A DNA stretch of 64,000 nt from Moraxella sp. (GCF_030525845.1 NZ_JAUNDY010000006.1:1-64000); one strand, 5' to 3'; numbered from the stretch's first letter, positions 45,057 to 56,696 are shown. Made by a program: numbers and translations. Notes: generated by a model from the letters alone, not told the origin.

Positions 45057-45929
45057 ATGCAAGATTTAGGTACATTCATGAAAAAACGCACAAGAGATTT
45101 GGCGATTGGGGCGACACTGGTTGGTGTCGGCATGGTTGGTGCAATGGCTTTTTTGGTAGATAAAAGTCAACAAAAAGAAGTGGTTATCCAAAGTGGCACA
45201 GGACAAATCACAAGTGCCAATGGCGGTAGAACCATTAGCATTAACGAAAACTCTGCACCCTCTCAGAATGGCAGAACCTACGCCCAGACACAGCTAGAAC
45301 CAAACCAATCACACCAGCCCCCACTGCACGCAGGTCCTGCCTACCAGCAGGGTAGTTTTACCCATCATTCTACCCCACAACACACTCCAAGCTCACAAGG
45401 CTTATGTGCCCCAGAGGCACTCGCTGTCGGCATTAAGCATTTTAGATATGCCGATGCCAACCCCAGCGACCTTGTGGCAAGTGGCTATGGCAACGATCCA
45501 AAATTTAAAATCCACAAAGCCGCTAAGCCGGCACTCCAAGAGATGATTGCCGCTGCCAAAAAGGACGGAGTTACGCTTACCCCCGGTTCGATTTTACGCA
45601 CTTCATCTCGCCAAGCCCAAATCGTCGCCAACAAAAAGAAACAAGGGCAAAGTGCCGAGCAGATTTATTATACCTCATCACACCCTGGTTATTCTGAACA
45701 CCACACGGGGTTGGCGGTGGATTTTTCGCCCATCAATGACAGCTTCGCCAAAACCGCAGGCTATCGCTGGCTGAAAAACAACGCCCACAAATACGGCTTT
45801 TATCAGACTTTTACCGCTGATTATTCGGCATATAGCGGTGTTTCCGAAGAGTCGTGGCACTGGCGTTTTGAGGGTAAAAATGGCGAATTTGCCCATCTCT
45901 TTGAAGCAAGCAAAAATCGTCTTTGCTGA
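45057..45929 (+). CDS. D-alanyl-D-alanine carboxypeptidase, VanY (M15B) family
   Basis: A 290-residue murein hydrolase trimming the terminal D-Ala. It has an N-terminal membrane anchor (about 14-33), a low-complexity Ser/Gln/His-rich linker (60-115), then the M15B peptidase domain with zinc ligands His and Asp in SEHHTGLAVDFSP and the catalytic Glu/His in EESWHWRFEG. RTSSRQAQIVANKKK corresponds to the substrate-binding R.Y..Q region. Start ATG 45057; ATG 45078 (MKKRTRDL) is equally plausible. Adjacent to but convergent with dacB. Confidence 0.87.
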   Translation: MQDLGTFMKKRTRDLAIGATLVGVGMVGAMAFLVDKSQQKEVVIQSGTGQITSANGGRTISINENSAPSQNGRTYAQTQLEPNQSHQPPLHAGPAYQQGSFTHHSTPQHTPSSQGLCAPEALAVGIKHFRYADANPSDLVASGYGNDPKFKIHKAAKPALQEMIAAAKKDGVTLTPGSILRTSSRQAQIVANKKKQGQSAEQIYYTSSHPGYSEHHTGLAVDFSPINDSFAKTAGYRWLKNNAHKYGFYQTFTADYSAYSGVSEESWHWRFEGKNGEFAHLFEASKNRLC

Positions 45930-45994
45930 TACCCCAAATCACTTTACAAAAAAGCGTACTCACTATGGGCACGCTTTTAAATTATCTCACACAC

Positions 45995-47494
45995 TTAGGG
46001 CTGTGCCACCGTCCACTCAATCACTTCATCAAGTAATGCATGGGCTTTTGTGTTATTGCCCGCACCATCGGCATTGATAATGGCAACTGTTGCATACATC
46101 TGCCCTGATTGCCCCACGACATAGCCTGCAATCCCTGCCACGTTACTTAGTCTACCTGTTTTAATAAAGGCACGTCCAATGGCAGGACTGTCTGGGTGGC
46201 GTTTGGCAAAACTTGCCATTGTCCCTGTCTGACCCACGATAGGCAAGGACGCTTTAAACACTTCAAAAGTCGGCTGACGATGAGTAAATTCTAACAGCTC
46301 TCCCAACGCTTGCACGCTGATAGCACAGTCTCGACACAATCCTGAGGCACGACTCATCGTGGGAGCTGGCGAGCTTAGACGCTTATGCCACCATGCATTT
46401 ATCATGGCAAAACTTCTAGGATAATCGCTCGTCGCCTGCCCTGTGGCGAGCGGCAGAGATAACGCCACTTGCTCTGTCATGACGTTGTTGGAGTATTGAT
46501 TAATTTGATAAATCTGCTCGGATAATGGTCTAGAATCAAACGACAAAACAGGCAGTTTATGATGATACGACCAGTCGTGTGGCAACTGACGCTTTACCAA
46601 TCCTGTAAAGTCCTTATCCACAGACAGCCAAGCACCCTTGACTGCCTTTTTGATAAATTCATCTGCATTGGCAAAAGTTAGCCACTCGCTAACTTGACCA
46701 CAGCCTATGCCCACTTGACCTGTGATAGCAAGTGTATCGTCCGACAGGGCGTATTTGGGTCTGATGCCACAGGAATTTGTAATGCCATCGACGGACTTTG
46801 GTAGCGTAAAATCTGCCAGTTTTGGCAGTACTGATACTGCTACCGCATTGCCATTGGGCTGAAAAATTGCATTATCCACCGTTGGTGTCGCCTCGCTATA
46901 AGGCATCCACTTCCCCGATGGGGTCATCTTCACTTCCAACGTACCAAAATTAACCAAAAATGCATTGGGCTGGGCGTTATAGGCACGAAGCCCTTGCCCA
47001 TCAAAGGCGTTCACATCTTGGGATACCCCCAAAAACGCCGAATTATCCACAATAATATCGCCCCTGATGTGATGTATGCCTCGCTCTCGTAGCTGTGCAA
47101 GCATGGCACCAAGACGCTCATGCGTCATTGAGGGGTCGCCACTACCCTTGATAATGAGATTGCCATATAGCACACCCCCTGCAACCACACCATCAACATA
47201 CAGACGAGTTCGCCAGCGGTACTGCTCGCCCAGCACGTCCAAAGCAATGGCGGTCGTTACCAGTTTTTGGGTGGAAGCAGGGGTGCGAGGCGTACTCGCC
47301 AAATGACTAATAACTGGCGTATCGCTACCAAGAGGCTTTACCCAAATGCTAACATCACGCACATCAAGCCCTGCTTGGACGATTTTGTCAGCAATAGAAG
47401 ATGGAATCATATTTTGGGTGCTGTTATCAGCAAAAGCAAATGTGCCATAGGTGCATAACAGCACCAAACCCAGCGAAAAAAACAAAGATTTCAT
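45995..47494 (-). CDS. dacB: D-alanyl-D-alanine carboxypeptidase/endopeptidase, PBP4 type
   Basis: A 499-residue periplasmic S13 peptidase acting on peptidoglycan cross-links. The signal peptide (1-22) is followed by the S13 motifs: SxxK in TPASTQKLVT (about 72-81), SxN in YSNNVM (about 340-345) and KTG in IKTGRLSNVAG (about 447-457). The extra domain between the first two motifs (about 95-300) is characteristic of DacB. Length matches the family (E. coli 477). Single gene; it points toward the VanY-type gene, so two murein enzymes converge here. Confidence 0.93.
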   Translation of the reverse strand: MKSLFFSLGLVLLCTYGTFAFADNSTQNMIPSSIADKIVQAGLDVRDVSIWVKPLGSDTPVISHLASTPRTPASTQKLVTTAIALDVLGEQYRWRTRLYVDGVVAGGVLYGNLIIKGSGDPSMTHERLGAMLAQLRERGIHHIRGDIIVDNSAFLGVSQDVNAFDGQGLRAYNAQPNAFLVNFGTLEVKMTPSGKWMPYSEATPTVDNAIFQPNGNAVAVSVLPKLADFTLPKSVDGITNSCGIRPKYALSDDTLAITGQVGIGCGQVSEWLTFANADEFIKKAVKGAWLSVDKDFTGLVKRQLPHDWSYHHKLPVLSFDSRPLSEQIYQINQYSNNVMTEQVALSLPLATGQATSDYPRSFAMINAWWHKRLSSPAPTMSRASGLCRDCAISVQALGELLEFTHRQPTFEVFKASLPIVGQTGTMASFAKRHPDSPAIGRAFIKTGRLSNVAGIAGYVVGQSGQMYATVAIINADGAGNNTKAHALLDEVIEWTVAQP

Positions 47495-47634
47495 AAAATA
47501 AATACAGCACGCTTCATTGCCAGTAAAACCAGCATTGTATGATGCGCGCTTTTAACATGATTAAAATTAAACCAATTAAAGTCTTTAAATGCCAACAAAA
47601 TCACACCGCCAAGATTTTTGGCGTTTCGTGTTTA

Positions 47635-47922
47635 TCAAGCAAAGAATTTATCCAAACCCTCTTGGATACCACTGCTAATAACACCTTTAAATGGTTTTGC
47701 CAAAAAGTTTAAATCCGCCTCAAAAACCACTTTTTTGCTGTCCAATATCGCACGCCCATTCACGCCTGATTTTGTAATACTGACAGTATCAGTATCCACG
47801 CCCTCTTGATAGGTTGCTTCAAAATCAAATTCTCGTTTAGCTTCTTCTAGCCATTTTTTGGCTTGGGTGCGTGCCGTCATAAAATCAAATTGATGGCTTT
47901 TTTCAATGCGTAAGTCTGGCAT
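47635..47922 (-). CDS. Polyhydroxyalkanoic acid system family protein
   Basis: A 95-residue protein of the PHA_gran_rgn type: MPDLRIEKSHQF, then ARTQAKKWLEEAKREFDFEATYQ, then FKGVISSGIQEGLDKFF. Despite the name, members are widespread in bacteria without PHA genes and their function is uncertain. AGAGAA precedes the ATG. It stands between dacB and dcd on the same strand. Confidence 0.8.
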   Translation of the reverse strand: MPDLRIEKSHQFDFMTARTQAKKWLEEAKREFDFEATYQEGVDTDTVSITKSGVNGRAILDSKKVVFEADLNFLAKPFKGVISSGIQEGLDKFFA

Positions 47923-47975
47923 AATTTTCTCTTAATGTTGCTGGATTTGAGGATTTATCGGGTTATTTGACAAAA

Positions 47976-48545
47976 TCAAGTTTTTGGCAGGGTAACACCT
48001 GTTTGACCTTGATATTTACCACCTCTATCTTTGTAGGAAGTTTCACACACCTCATCGCTTTGGAAAAAGAGCATTTGTGCCACACCCTCGCCTGCATAAA
48101 TACGAGCAGGTAGATTGGTGGTATTACTAAATTCCAAGGTAACATGACCTTCCCATTCAGGCTCCAATGGGGTTACATTGACAATAATCCCACAACGAGC
48201 ATAGGTGGATTTACCCAGACAAATTGTCAGCACATCACGAGGGATTTTAAAATACTCTACCGTACGAGCCAGTGCAAAGGAGTTGGGAGGAATGATACAC
48301 TCATCGCCCACGATATCAATAAAACTTTTCTCATCAAAGTTTTTGGGGTCTACAATGGCAGAATGCACGTTGGTAAAAACCTTAAATTCATTGGCACAGC
48401 GAACATCATAGCCATAGCTTGATGTGCCGAAACTGACGATTTTTTCGCCCTGTGCATTTTGGCGGACTTGATTTGGTTCAAATGGTGCAATCATGTCATG
48501 CTCGATTGCCATTTGGCGAATCCAGCGGTCTGATTTAATGGACAT
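47976..48545 (-). CDS. dcd: dCTP deaminase
   Basis: A 189-residue enzyme deaminating dCTP to dUTP, feeding thymidylate synthesis. Motifs: [13 protein letters not shown] start, [16 protein letters not shown] (about 39-54), [44 protein letters not shown] (with catalytic Arg and Glu) and the Tyr-rich C-terminal lid [15 protein letters not shown]. The length matches the monofunctional type. AGAGGT precedes the ATG at 48545. Confidence 0.96.
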   Translation of the reverse strand: MSIKSDRWIRQMAIEHDMIAPFEPNQVRQNAQGEKIVSFGTSSYGYDVRCANEFKVFTNVHSAIVDPKNFDEKSFIDIVGDECIIPPNSFALARTVEYFKIPRDVLTICLGKSTYARCGIIVNVTPLEPEWEGHVTLEFSNTTNLPARIYAGEGVAQMLFFQSDEVCETSYKDRGGKYQGQTGVTLPKT

Positions 48546-48573
48546 AAATAACCTCTAAAATGGGTTGATAAAA

Positions 48574-48882
48574 TCAATCATGAAAATATTCATTGGCTTT
48601 AATTAAAAAAACAAATAACGCCGAATAACAAAAAATACTAATCAATGATAATAGCATAAAATTCAGTGCATTTCTCTCCATCTGTGCAAGAACATCGATC
48701 AACTCAAACGCAGATGAATTCCCCCAAAATAGCCAATTAATTAAAACCTGCAATAAAAATCCAATAGCGACGACTTTCTGAATAATACCCTCAATATTTT
48801 CATGATTTTTGTAAATAAAAAACATGCCAATCAGAAAAATAATTGCGTAGACCACAAAAGATACCAAATAAACCAACATCAT
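48574..48882 (-). CDS. Hypothetical three-helix membrane protein
   Basis: A 102-residue very hydrophobic protein with three predicted helices (about 3-24, 33-52, 70-96). GGGAGG before the ATG pair at 48882/48879 is a strong ribosome site. It is AT-rich compared with dcd and tgt around it. No family recognised. Confidence 0.6.
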   Translation of the reverse strand: MMLVYLVSFVVYAIIFLIGMFFIYKNHENIEGIIQKVVAIGFLLQVLINWLFWGNSSAFELIDVLAQMERNALNFMLLSLISIFCYSALFVFLIKANEYFHD

Positions 48883-49105
48883 AACCTCCCAAATACGTCA
48901 TGATTAGATGAGATTTTGTATTTAGAGACAACAAATACAGATTTGGAGACATTCTAGCATATTTTATCGTAGGTCGCACATGAATTTTTATTATTCTCTT
49001 TAATGATTTTTTAATTAAATTTTACTAAATACTCTATTAATTTTGGTGGTAAATTTAATAACCACATCATAAAATGAAAGTTTTTCATGAATACATGTTA
49101 TTTAT

Positions 49106-50242
<1,137 letters not shown>

Positions 50243-50560
50243 TTAGTTAGTGTCAAAATTTGCAGATTATAGCAGAATTATTCTAAAACCGCAAAATTAC
50301 CCCAATTTTGACAATCGCCAAAATGCCTTAGTATAAAATACTCCCTGCCAAATCAGGCTTTATGATGATAAACCCATGCACAGACAACCAACCATCAATC
50401 AAATCTATAACACCCAAAAAAATGGCACACACCAACCCTCTGTACGCCCTCACACCTGCCAAAATATTCGCCAGCTCAAATTTTAAATAAAAACCATTTG
50501 CCAAACCCCCAAAAAGCAGGTAAGATAACGCAATCTGACATTTTTATTTTAAGGAATATC

Positions 50561-50911
50561 ATGACTGACATCGCCCCAGAATTTCGCATCACACTATCAG
50601 GTCAAATCACACCCCAAGATGTTGATGAGCTTGCCAAGATGGGTGTAAAAACCATCGTCAATAACAGACCAGATGGCGAAGAAGCGGGTCAACCGACATC
50701 AGCCGAGATAGAACAAGCGTGCCAAGCCCACAACATCGCCTACAAACACATCGCTTTTGCTGGTGGCATGATGGATATGAATCACGTACAAGATTTTGCC
50801 GATTTTTTTAATAGTACTGAGCGTCCACTTCATCTATTTTGTCGTACAGGCAACCGCTCAAACACCCTACTGACCGCCGCCAAAGAGCATGATTTACTTG
50901 ACGAAGATTAA
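50561..50911 (+). CDS. TIGR01244/DUF442-type phosphatase-like sulfur transferase
   Basis: A 116-residue protein with a DUF442 fold related to dual-specificity phosphatases: FRITLSGQITPQDVDELAKMGVKTIVNNRPDGEE, and the CX5R loop CRTGNRS near residue 93. In other bacteria the domain is fused to the beta-lactamase-like sulfide/persulfide enzymes (Blh). AAGGAA before ATG 50561 sets the start; the frame upstream to 50498 is rejected. It lies 9 bp before hslR, probably one operon. Confidence 0.85.
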   Translation: MTDIAPEFRITLSGQITPQDVDELAKMGVKTIVNNRPDGEEAGQPTSAEIEQACQAHNIAYKHIAFAGGMMDMNHVQDFADFFNSTERPLHLFCRTGNRSNTLLTAAKEHDLLDED

Positions 50912-50920
50912 GACAGCATC

Positions 50921-51328
50921 ATGACCGATAAAAATTCTCCGCCATCAAAGGTTCGTGCTGATAAGTGGCTATGGGCTGCACGATTTTTTCGCACACGCAC
51001 ACTCGCCAAAGAAGCCATCGAAGGTGGCAAGGTTCACATGCAAGGGCAAAAAATCAAAACCAGCAAAGAATTGCAAGTTGGCGATGTTCTTACCATTCGT
51101 CAAGGTCATGCCAGTGTCGCTGAACAAAAAACCATCGCCATTACAGCGCTATCAGACACTCGTGGCAATGCCACCATCGCCCAAACGCTGTATCAGGAAA
51201 CCGAAGAGAGCATTGCCACACGTGAATTTTTTGCCGAACAACGCAAACTACAAAACCTAGCACGCCCTAGCACCAAACCTGATAAAAAACAACGTCGTGA
51301 TATTAAGAAATTTAAAGAGCAGTGGTAA
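50921..51328 (+). CDS. hslR: Heat-shock protein 15, ribosome-associated S4-domain protein
   Basis: A 135-residue RNA-binding protein. Its S4 domain (VRADKWLWAARFFRTRTLAKEAIEGGKVHMQGQ, residues about 10-43) and the Lys/Arg-rich tail (TKPDKKQRRDIKKFKEQW) match Hsp15, which binds free 50S subunits carrying nascent chains and helps recycle them. Length equals E. coli HslR (133). It follows the DUF442 gene. Confidence 0.93.
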   Translation: MTDKNSPPSKVRADKWLWAARFFRTRTLAKEAIEGGKVHMQGQKIKTSKELQVGDVLTIRQGHASVAEQKTIAITALSDTRGNATIAQTLYQETEESIATREFFAEQRKLQNLARPSTKPDKKQRRDIKKFKEQW

Positions 51329-51401
51329 ATAACAGCCCTGCTTTTTTATTGTAGAGTTGTTATAAAGACATACCAAATCGGCAGATTTTAGACAAAAAAA
51401 T

Positions 51402-51507
51402 GACTTCATCAGCACATCTCCGGCACACTTTGGGATTACTACCGTTGCTACCTTCCGGTCCTAGCGGGGTTCATAAATCAAAGTTGCGAAGCTACCGATG
51501 AAGCCGA
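51402..51507 (-). ncRNA. ffs: 4.5S (small SRP) RNA
   Basis: The minus strand contains the domain IV hallmark GGACCGGAAGGTAGCAACGG with the GGAA tetraloop, flanked by long pairing arms (GGCTTCATC ... GATGAAGTC), and ends in seven T (complement of 51394-51400). It pairs with Ffh in membrane targeting. Confidence 0.93.
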
Positions 51508-51629
51508 TTTTTATTATACTAAAAAAAACTTATTTTGCAAGCACTTTTTTTAAAATTTTATCATTTTTTAACAATACGGGCAGACCAATCGTGTTAAAAT
51601 GCCCTCCACTCATCATTTTTGGAGTTTTT

Positions 51630-52328
51630 ATGAAAAAATCAAACATGATTGCCCTACCCTTAATAACAGGCTTAGGACTAGTTGCACCCATTACGCACGC
51701 CCAAAACTACAATCAAGTCAGCTTTGAAGTTGAAGTCGCCAAAACCGTTAGCAATGACGAGTTGACTGCCACACTTACCAAGAGTGCCGAACACACCGAC
51801 TCTAAGGTTTTGGCAAACACCCTAAACACCACCACCAACAAGGCCCTCGCTCTCGCCCAAAAATACCCCTATGTTAAAGCAACCACTTCTCACCATCACA
51901 CCTACCCACGCTATGACAACAAAGGCAAAATCAACGGCTTTACAGGGTCATCTTCCATCAAGATTGCCAGCCAAAATTTTGGAGAGGCTAGCGAACTCAT
52001 CGCCCAACTTCAAGAATTTATGCAACTAGAAAACCTAAATTTTGGCGTTTCAGAATCCACCCAAAAAGCATTGGAAAACGAACTAAAACTCCAAACCATT
52101 AGCGAATTCTCAAATGAAGCCCAAACCATCACTCGTGCGTTTGGCGCAAGCGACTATAAAATCGTTACAGTAGATTTAAGCAATCATCGTGGACACATCA
52201 CCGTCTCTCCCATGATGGGTCGTGCAATGGATAGTAGCATTGAACTGAAAGTTGCCCCACAGCACTACGAAAGCGGAGAAAGCCAGATTACCTATGGTGC
52301 CAGAGGCGTTATTGAACTGCTTAAATAA
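51630..52328 (+). CDS. SIMPL (DUF541) domain periplasmic protein
   Basis: A 232-residue secreted protein. The signal peptide (about 1-24) ends THA, and the mature part shows the SIMPL pattern: QVSFEVEVAKTVSNDELTA at the start, the conserved HHTYPRYDNKGKINGFTGSSSIKI in the middle and VELKVAP-like strands at the end. Function of the family is poorly known (related to BP26 and outer-membrane stress proteins). GGAG before ATG 51630 sets the start; the frame upstream crosses the 4.5S RNA gene and is rejected. Confidence 0.85.
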   Translation: MKKSNMIALPLITGLGLVAPITHAQNYNQVSFEVEVAKTVSNDELTATLTKSAEHTDSKVLANTLNTTTNKALALAQKYPYVKATTSHHHTYPRYDNKGKINGFTGSSSIKIASQNFGEASELIAQLQEFMQLENLNFGVSESTQKALENELKLQTISEFSNEAQTITRAFGASDYKIVTVDLSNHRGHITVSPMMGRAMDSSIELKVAPQHYESGESQITYGARGVIELLK

Positions 52329-52335
52329 CCCAAAC

Positions 52336-52362
52336 AAAAAAACCGCCAATAGGCGGTTTTTT
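52336..52362. terminator. Bidirectional terminator (SIMPL gene / suhB)
   Basis: AAAAACCGCC-AATA-GGCGGTTTTT with T-runs in both directions. Confidence 0.93.
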
Positions 52363-52374
52363 GTTGGACAAAAA

Positions 52375-53205
52375 TTAGCCCAATGCATTTTCCCAAGTGG
52401 GGACAACGGTTTGCATGAGCGGTTTGAGCATCTTAGGATTACATGCAAAAATCGAGCCAGTATGCATGGCGTTATTACCACCTTTATGGTCAACCACAAT
52501 GGCATGGGCTTCGGTAGCGATGAGTTCCCCTGCACACACGTCCCAAGGCTTGATACTCATTTCAAAATAACCGTCAAAACGTCCACACGCCACATAGCAT
52601 AGGTCTAGGGCGGCAGAACCTGTACGGCGAACTTGACCGCCATTTTCGCAAATGGCTTGGAGACTGGCAAAATGCTGACGGGCAAAGCTGGTACGCACGC
52701 CGTCAATCATACGCTCATAAGGGTGTCCTGTGGTAAAAAAACCACCTGCAATCGTGTTACGCTCTGAGACTGAGATACGGCGTTGGTTGAGGCTTGCTCC
52801 ACGTCCACGACTGGCAGAGAATAGCTCATCACGCACAGGATCATAGACCACGCCATGCTCGGTTACGCCTTTGTGCTGAATGCCAATGGAGACACAAAAA
52901 TGAGGAACGCCATGCACGAAATTTTGCGTGCCGTCTAGGGGGTCAATGACAAAGCACCATTCGGCATCTTTGCCTTTGCCTTCTTGGAGTCCAAACTCTT
53001 CGCCCAAAAAGGAATGCTTAGGATAGCTTTCTTTTAACAAAGAAATGGTCAACTCTTCGGCATAACGGTCAATTTTGGTTACCAAGCCGTCAAGCCCCTT
53101 AGACTCAACGCCCAAATCAATGCGATGACGGTTTTCATGAGCTTTTAAAATCTCATGACCGACTTTTTTTGCGACCTGAGACGCAATCACCACCATAGGT
53201 TCCAT
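52375..53205 (-). CDS. suhB: Inositol monophosphatase family protein
   Basis: A 276-residue Mg-dependent phosphatase. Motifs: metal ligands GEEFG (about 68-72), FVIDPLDGTQNFVHG (about 83-97) and WDVCAGELIATEA near the C-terminus. The SuhB assignment rests on length and the gammaproteobacterial pattern; SuhB also binds NusA in rRNA antitermination. AAGG precedes ATG 53205. Single gene with its own terminator. Confidence 0.92.
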   Translation of the reverse strand: MEPMVVIASQVAKKVGHEILKAHENRHRIDLGVESKGLDGLVTKIDRYAEELTISLLKESYPKHSFLGEEFGLQEGKGKDAEWCFVIDPLDGTQNFVHGVPHFCVSIGIQHKGVTEHGVVYDPVRDELFSASRGRGASLNQRRISVSERNTIAGGFFTTGHPYERMIDGVRTSFARQHFASLQAICENGGQVRRTGSAALDLCYVACGRFDGYFEMSIKPWDVCAGELIATEAHAIVVDHKGGNNAMHTGSIFACNPKMLKPLMQTVVPTWENALG

Positions 53206-53389
53206 AACACACCTTACAAACGTTTACTTAAAGAATGGTTTTGTATTCATCACACAAAATTACCATTATAAAGCAAAATGGAAAAAATTGCGACTTAAAT
53301 TTGTCATTTCTTTGGTTTTTATTAAATCAACTAATACTTCATTATGAAAATTGATTACATGCCTAATTTTTACTTAGGTTTGGTCAATT

Positions 53390-54241
53390 CTATCCCAAAT
53401 CACTCAAATTTGTACGACCTATTAACTTTGCAACCGCATTATAATCGTGAAAACGAGAATAAACACTTAATGTATTACTGTCTTTTAACCTAAATAACGC
53501 TTCGTGCCAATAAGCAATTAACGCTCTACGCACGCCATATAAACTTAAAAATTCTGACGCAACATTAAAATCGCCTTCAAAAATGGCACAGACCGAGCGT
53601 TCCATTGCTGATGAATAAGGTGTTTCATAAAAATCCCCATTGTGATTTTCTAAAAATACACCAACTTCTTCATAGTCCAAAATTAAATCGTCCAATAAAA
53701 TCATATGAGCGCTTGGGTTATTCTTTTTGGGCAAAGTGCTATATGCGACTTCATGCCGACCTATATTTAAAGTAAAATATCTACCGCCATTCGTTGCTGG
53801 GAACAAGGCAAACGACCAAGCCCCTTGATAATCCAACCAATGAAACAATCCAGCCCATTCAAATAAATCAAGCAAATAACTTTTAAAATCATTGTCTTGA
53901 AACATTCTGTCTATCTTAGGCTTTTTAATAATCAAATTTTCATCAATTTGATTGAGACTTTCTGAAACAGTTTGCCAAGCAATGTTAAATAATTCTTTTT
54001 GGTGCGGAATTTCTTTATTTAAAAAACTTCTAAATTGATAATGTAGATTATATTCTACCAATCGCCAATCATTCACTTGGCGAAAATCTTGCAAATGCCA
54101 AACGCCATATTGTTTATAAGGCTCACCACTATTGATTTCTTTAATGCGTTTCATTGGCGGATAATCAGAACCGCCAATTTTAATGCTCTTGCAATTATTT
54201 GATGTTAAAATATAAACATAACCAGATTTTTCATTATTCAT
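53390..54241 (-). CDS. GIY-YIG (T5orf172/MUG113-like) domain protein
   Basis: A 283-residue AT-rich accessory gene. The N-terminal 90 residues read GYVYILTSNNCKSIKIGGSD, then RIKEINSG and YNLHYQF, i.e. the YVYIL and KIG(G) strands and a Glu/His helix of T5orf172-type GIY-YIG domains. The C-terminal 190 residues (from about 95) have no recognised domain. It starts 12 bp after the dxs stop, same strand, suggesting recent insertion behind dxs. Nuclease activity is inferred only. No partner gene is evident. Confidence 0.65.
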   Translation of the reverse strand: MNNEKSGYVYILTSNNCKSIKIGGSDYPPMKRIKEINSGEPYKQYGVWHLQDFRQVNDWRLVEYNLHYQFRSFLNKEIPHQKELFNIAWQTVSESLNQIDENLIIKKPKIDRMFQDNDFKSYLLDLFEWAGLFHWLDYQGAWSFALFPATNGGRYFTLNIGRHEVAYSTLPKKNNPSAHMILLDDLILDYEEVGVFLENHNGDFYETPYSSAMERSVCAIFEGDFNVASEFLSLYGVRRALIAYWHEALFRLKDSNTLSVYSRFHDYNAVAKLIGRTNLSDLG

Positions 54242-54253
54242 GGCATTATCAAC

Positions 54254-56305
54254 CTACCCCAAAAATGATTCCAAACTTGCTAAAATCCCCTCTTTATCCA
54301 GCCCACATTCGGCTAACTGCTCGGCGTGCGAGCCGTGAGCAATAAATTCGTCCTTAATGCCAAGATTTTTAATCGGTACAGTTACGCCACGACTTGCCAA
54401 ATATTCATTCACCGCAGAGCCTGCTCCGCCCATGAGTTGATGTTCTTCTAGGGTGGCGATGTGGGTTGTCCCTTTGATAAGGCTATCAATCAACGCAGTA
54501 TCCAAAGGCTTGACCCACCGCATGTCGCAGACGATAACCGAAATATTATCCAATTTTTCAATCGCTTTTAAGCCGTCCACCAAACGAGTGCCAAAATTTA
54601 ACAAAACCAACTGTTTATTGCTGTTTACTTGTTTTTCAAAGACAATATTACCCTTGCCAATTTCTAGTTTTTCATCAGTTTTGACAATCTTACGCCCCAC
54701 GCCTGCCCCTCGTGGATAGCGAATGGCTGATGTGCCTTGATACTCATAACAAGCATTCAATAGATGATAGCACTCATGTTCATCTGATGGGGTGGCGATG
54801 ATGACATTTGGCACACAGCGTAAGTATGCCAAATCAAACACGCCTGCATGAGTCGCCCCGTCCTCGCCCACCAGTCCCGCTCGGTCGATGGCAAAAGTAA
54901 CATCTAAGTTTTGTAGGGCGACATCATGAACAAACTGGTCATAGCCCCGTTGTAAAAAAGTCGAATAAATCGCCACCACAGGTTTTAGCCCACCTGTTGC
55001 CATGCCCCCAGCCAGCGTTACGGCGTGCTGTTCGGCAATCGCCACATCAAAAAACTTGGCAGGATAACGCTTGGCAAACTCAACCATGCCAGAGCCTTCG
55101 CACATGGCAGGGGTGATGGCAACGAGCTTGGGGTCATCGCCTTTGTCCATGAGCCATTCCCCAAAAATGTCCGAGTATTTTTTGGCGGTCGGTATGTCGG
55201 CTTTTGGTGTGTCGGTTTTGGACAGTTTGCCAATGGCGTGGTATTTGATGGGGTCGTTTTCGGCAGGTAAAAAGCCCTTGCCTTTGACTGTATGCACATG
55301 AATCAGTACCGCCCCGCCCAAGTTTTTGGCTCGCTCAAACACTTGTAACAGCTTTGGCAAATCATGTCCGTCAAAAGGCCCGAGATAGGTAAAGCCAATC
55401 GCCTTAAACAAATTATCAGGGAAAATGTGGTCGTGTACTTTTTCGGCAATTTTATCTGATAGGGGCATGGGTGGGGCATTTTTACCCAAAAGATTACCGA
55501 TGTTTTGGACAAGGTTTGTACCAAGTTTGGCAGGGATTTTCTCCAAGGTTTCCTTAGCATCCGTTGCCATGTGTAGATAATGACGCACACGGCGGTCATC
55601 AGCACTGATTTCTCGCTTAACCATAAGAATGTTACCATATTTATCAATGTCAAACGCCAACCCCCGTTGCCACAGTTTTGCCAAATGACGACTAAACCCA
55701 CCAATCGCTTGCGAAATGGACATGTCATTGTCATTTAGCACCACCGTCAAATCGGCATTTTGTTGCACCGCGTCATTCATCGCTTCAAACGCCATGCCCC
55801 CTGTCATCGCCCCGTCTCCGATGACCGCCACGACCTTGCGATTTTCGCCCTTGATACGACTGGCAAGGCTCATGCCTAGCCCTGCCGAGATGGAAGTTGA
55901 GCTATGCCCCACGCCAAAGGTGTCGTACTCACTCTCGCTCCGCTCAGGAAAGGCAGTGAGTCCGCCCCGACTGCGAATGCTGGTGAGCTTATCTTTACGT
56001 CCTGTCAATGCCTTGTGAGCATATGCCTGATGACCCACGTCCCAGACAAGTTTATCATAAGGGGTGTTATAAATGGTGTGTAGTGCCACCGTCAGCTCCA
56101 CCACGCCTAAGTTTGCCCCAAAATGTCCGCCACTTTGCCCCACCGAATACAGCAAAAATTCACGCAACTCATCGGATAATTGGCACAGCTCATCATGGCT
56201 TAGTGCCTTTAAATCACAAGGCAAGTCCACACGGTCAAGCATGGGCGTGTGTGGGCGAGCGGTGGGCAATTGGGTAAAGGTTTTGGGGGTGTGGCTAGTT
56301 TTCAT
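54254..56305 (-). CDS. dxs: 1-deoxy-D-xylulose-5-phosphate synthase
   Basis: A 683-residue ThDP enzyme joining pyruvate and glyceraldehyde-3-phosphate, the first step of the MEP isoprenoid pathway (also for thiamine and pyridoxal). The ThDP/Mg motif is [16 protein letters not shown] then LNDNDMSIS (about 160-200); the catalytic Glu region is [15 protein letters not shown] (about 430-445), with [15 protein letters not shown] typical of DXS. It is longer than E. coli DXS (620) due to an insert around 225-290 ([20 protein letters not shown] onward). Good start at 56305. Confidence 0.97.
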   Translation of the reverse strand: MKTSHTPKTFTQLPTARPHTPMLDRVDLPCDLKALSHDELCQLSDELREFLLYSVGQSGGHFGANLGVVELTVALHTIYNTPYDKLVWDVGHQAYAHKALTGRKDKLTSIRSRGGLTAFPERSESEYDTFGVGHSSTSISAGLGMSLASRIKGENRKVVAVIGDGAMTGGMAFEAMNDAVQQNADLTVVLNDNDMSISQAIGGFSRHLAKLWQRGLAFDIDKYGNILMVKREISADDRRVRHYLHMATDAKETLEKIPAKLGTNLVQNIGNLLGKNAPPMPLSDKIAEKVHDHIFPDNLFKAIGFTYLGPFDGHDLPKLLQVFERAKNLGGAVLIHVHTVKGKGFLPAENDPIKYHAIGKLSKTDTPKADIPTAKKYSDIFGEWLMDKGDDPKLVAITPAMCEGSGMVEFAKRYPAKFFDVAIAEQHAVTLAGGMATGGLKPVVAIYSTFLQRGYDQFVHDVALQNLDVTFAIDRAGLVGEDGATHAGVFDLAYLRCVPNVIIATPSDEHECYHLLNACYEYQGTSAIRYPRGAGVGRKIVKTDEKLEIGKGNIVFEKQVNSNKQLVLLNFGTRLVDGLKAIEKLDNISVIVCDMRWVKPLDTALIDSLIKGTTHIATLEEHQLMGGAGSAVNEYLASRGVTVPIKNLGIKDEFIAHGSHAEQLAECGLDKEGILASLESFLG

Positions 56306-56643
56306 CTTGGCTTGACTACTAATTAAAATATAAGGAATATGGCGATAAAAAGCGGTTTATGATAGCATTTTTTAGGGTTTTTTACCTAAGAATTATGGTA
56401 TTTTATCGGATTTTTTTATGCAAAAGAAGTCTTAGCGAGCGATTTCATCATTTTTTCATGAGTGATTTTGACTTGCAAAAATTAAATCATTGATAGAATT
56501 GATTGGAAAATTTAAAAATCGTCCTTATAATAAAACCCAAGAAAATCATTCGTAGCAAGCTTGTTAAGCATGGCATTTTGCACCGCCTGTCAACTTGGTT
56601 TGGGACAGATGAAACATTCGTTATTTTTCTTATTTAAATTTTT

Positions 56644-56658
56644 TGTTATAATATAACA
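56644..56658. promoter_or_regulatory. Zur-box-like palindrome upstream of ribA
   Basis: TGTTATAATATAACA, a perfect 15-bp palindrome identical to the core of the gammaproteobacterial Zur consensus, 39 bases before the ribA start and containing a TATAAT -10 hexamer. Overlap with the -10 would permit repression. A chance AT-rich palindrome remains possible. The rest of 56306-56643 holds only dxs and ribA upstream DNA. Confidence 0.5.
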
Positions 56659-56696
56659 TTATTCCAACTCAATTTTATTTTAATACTTTTAAAACA

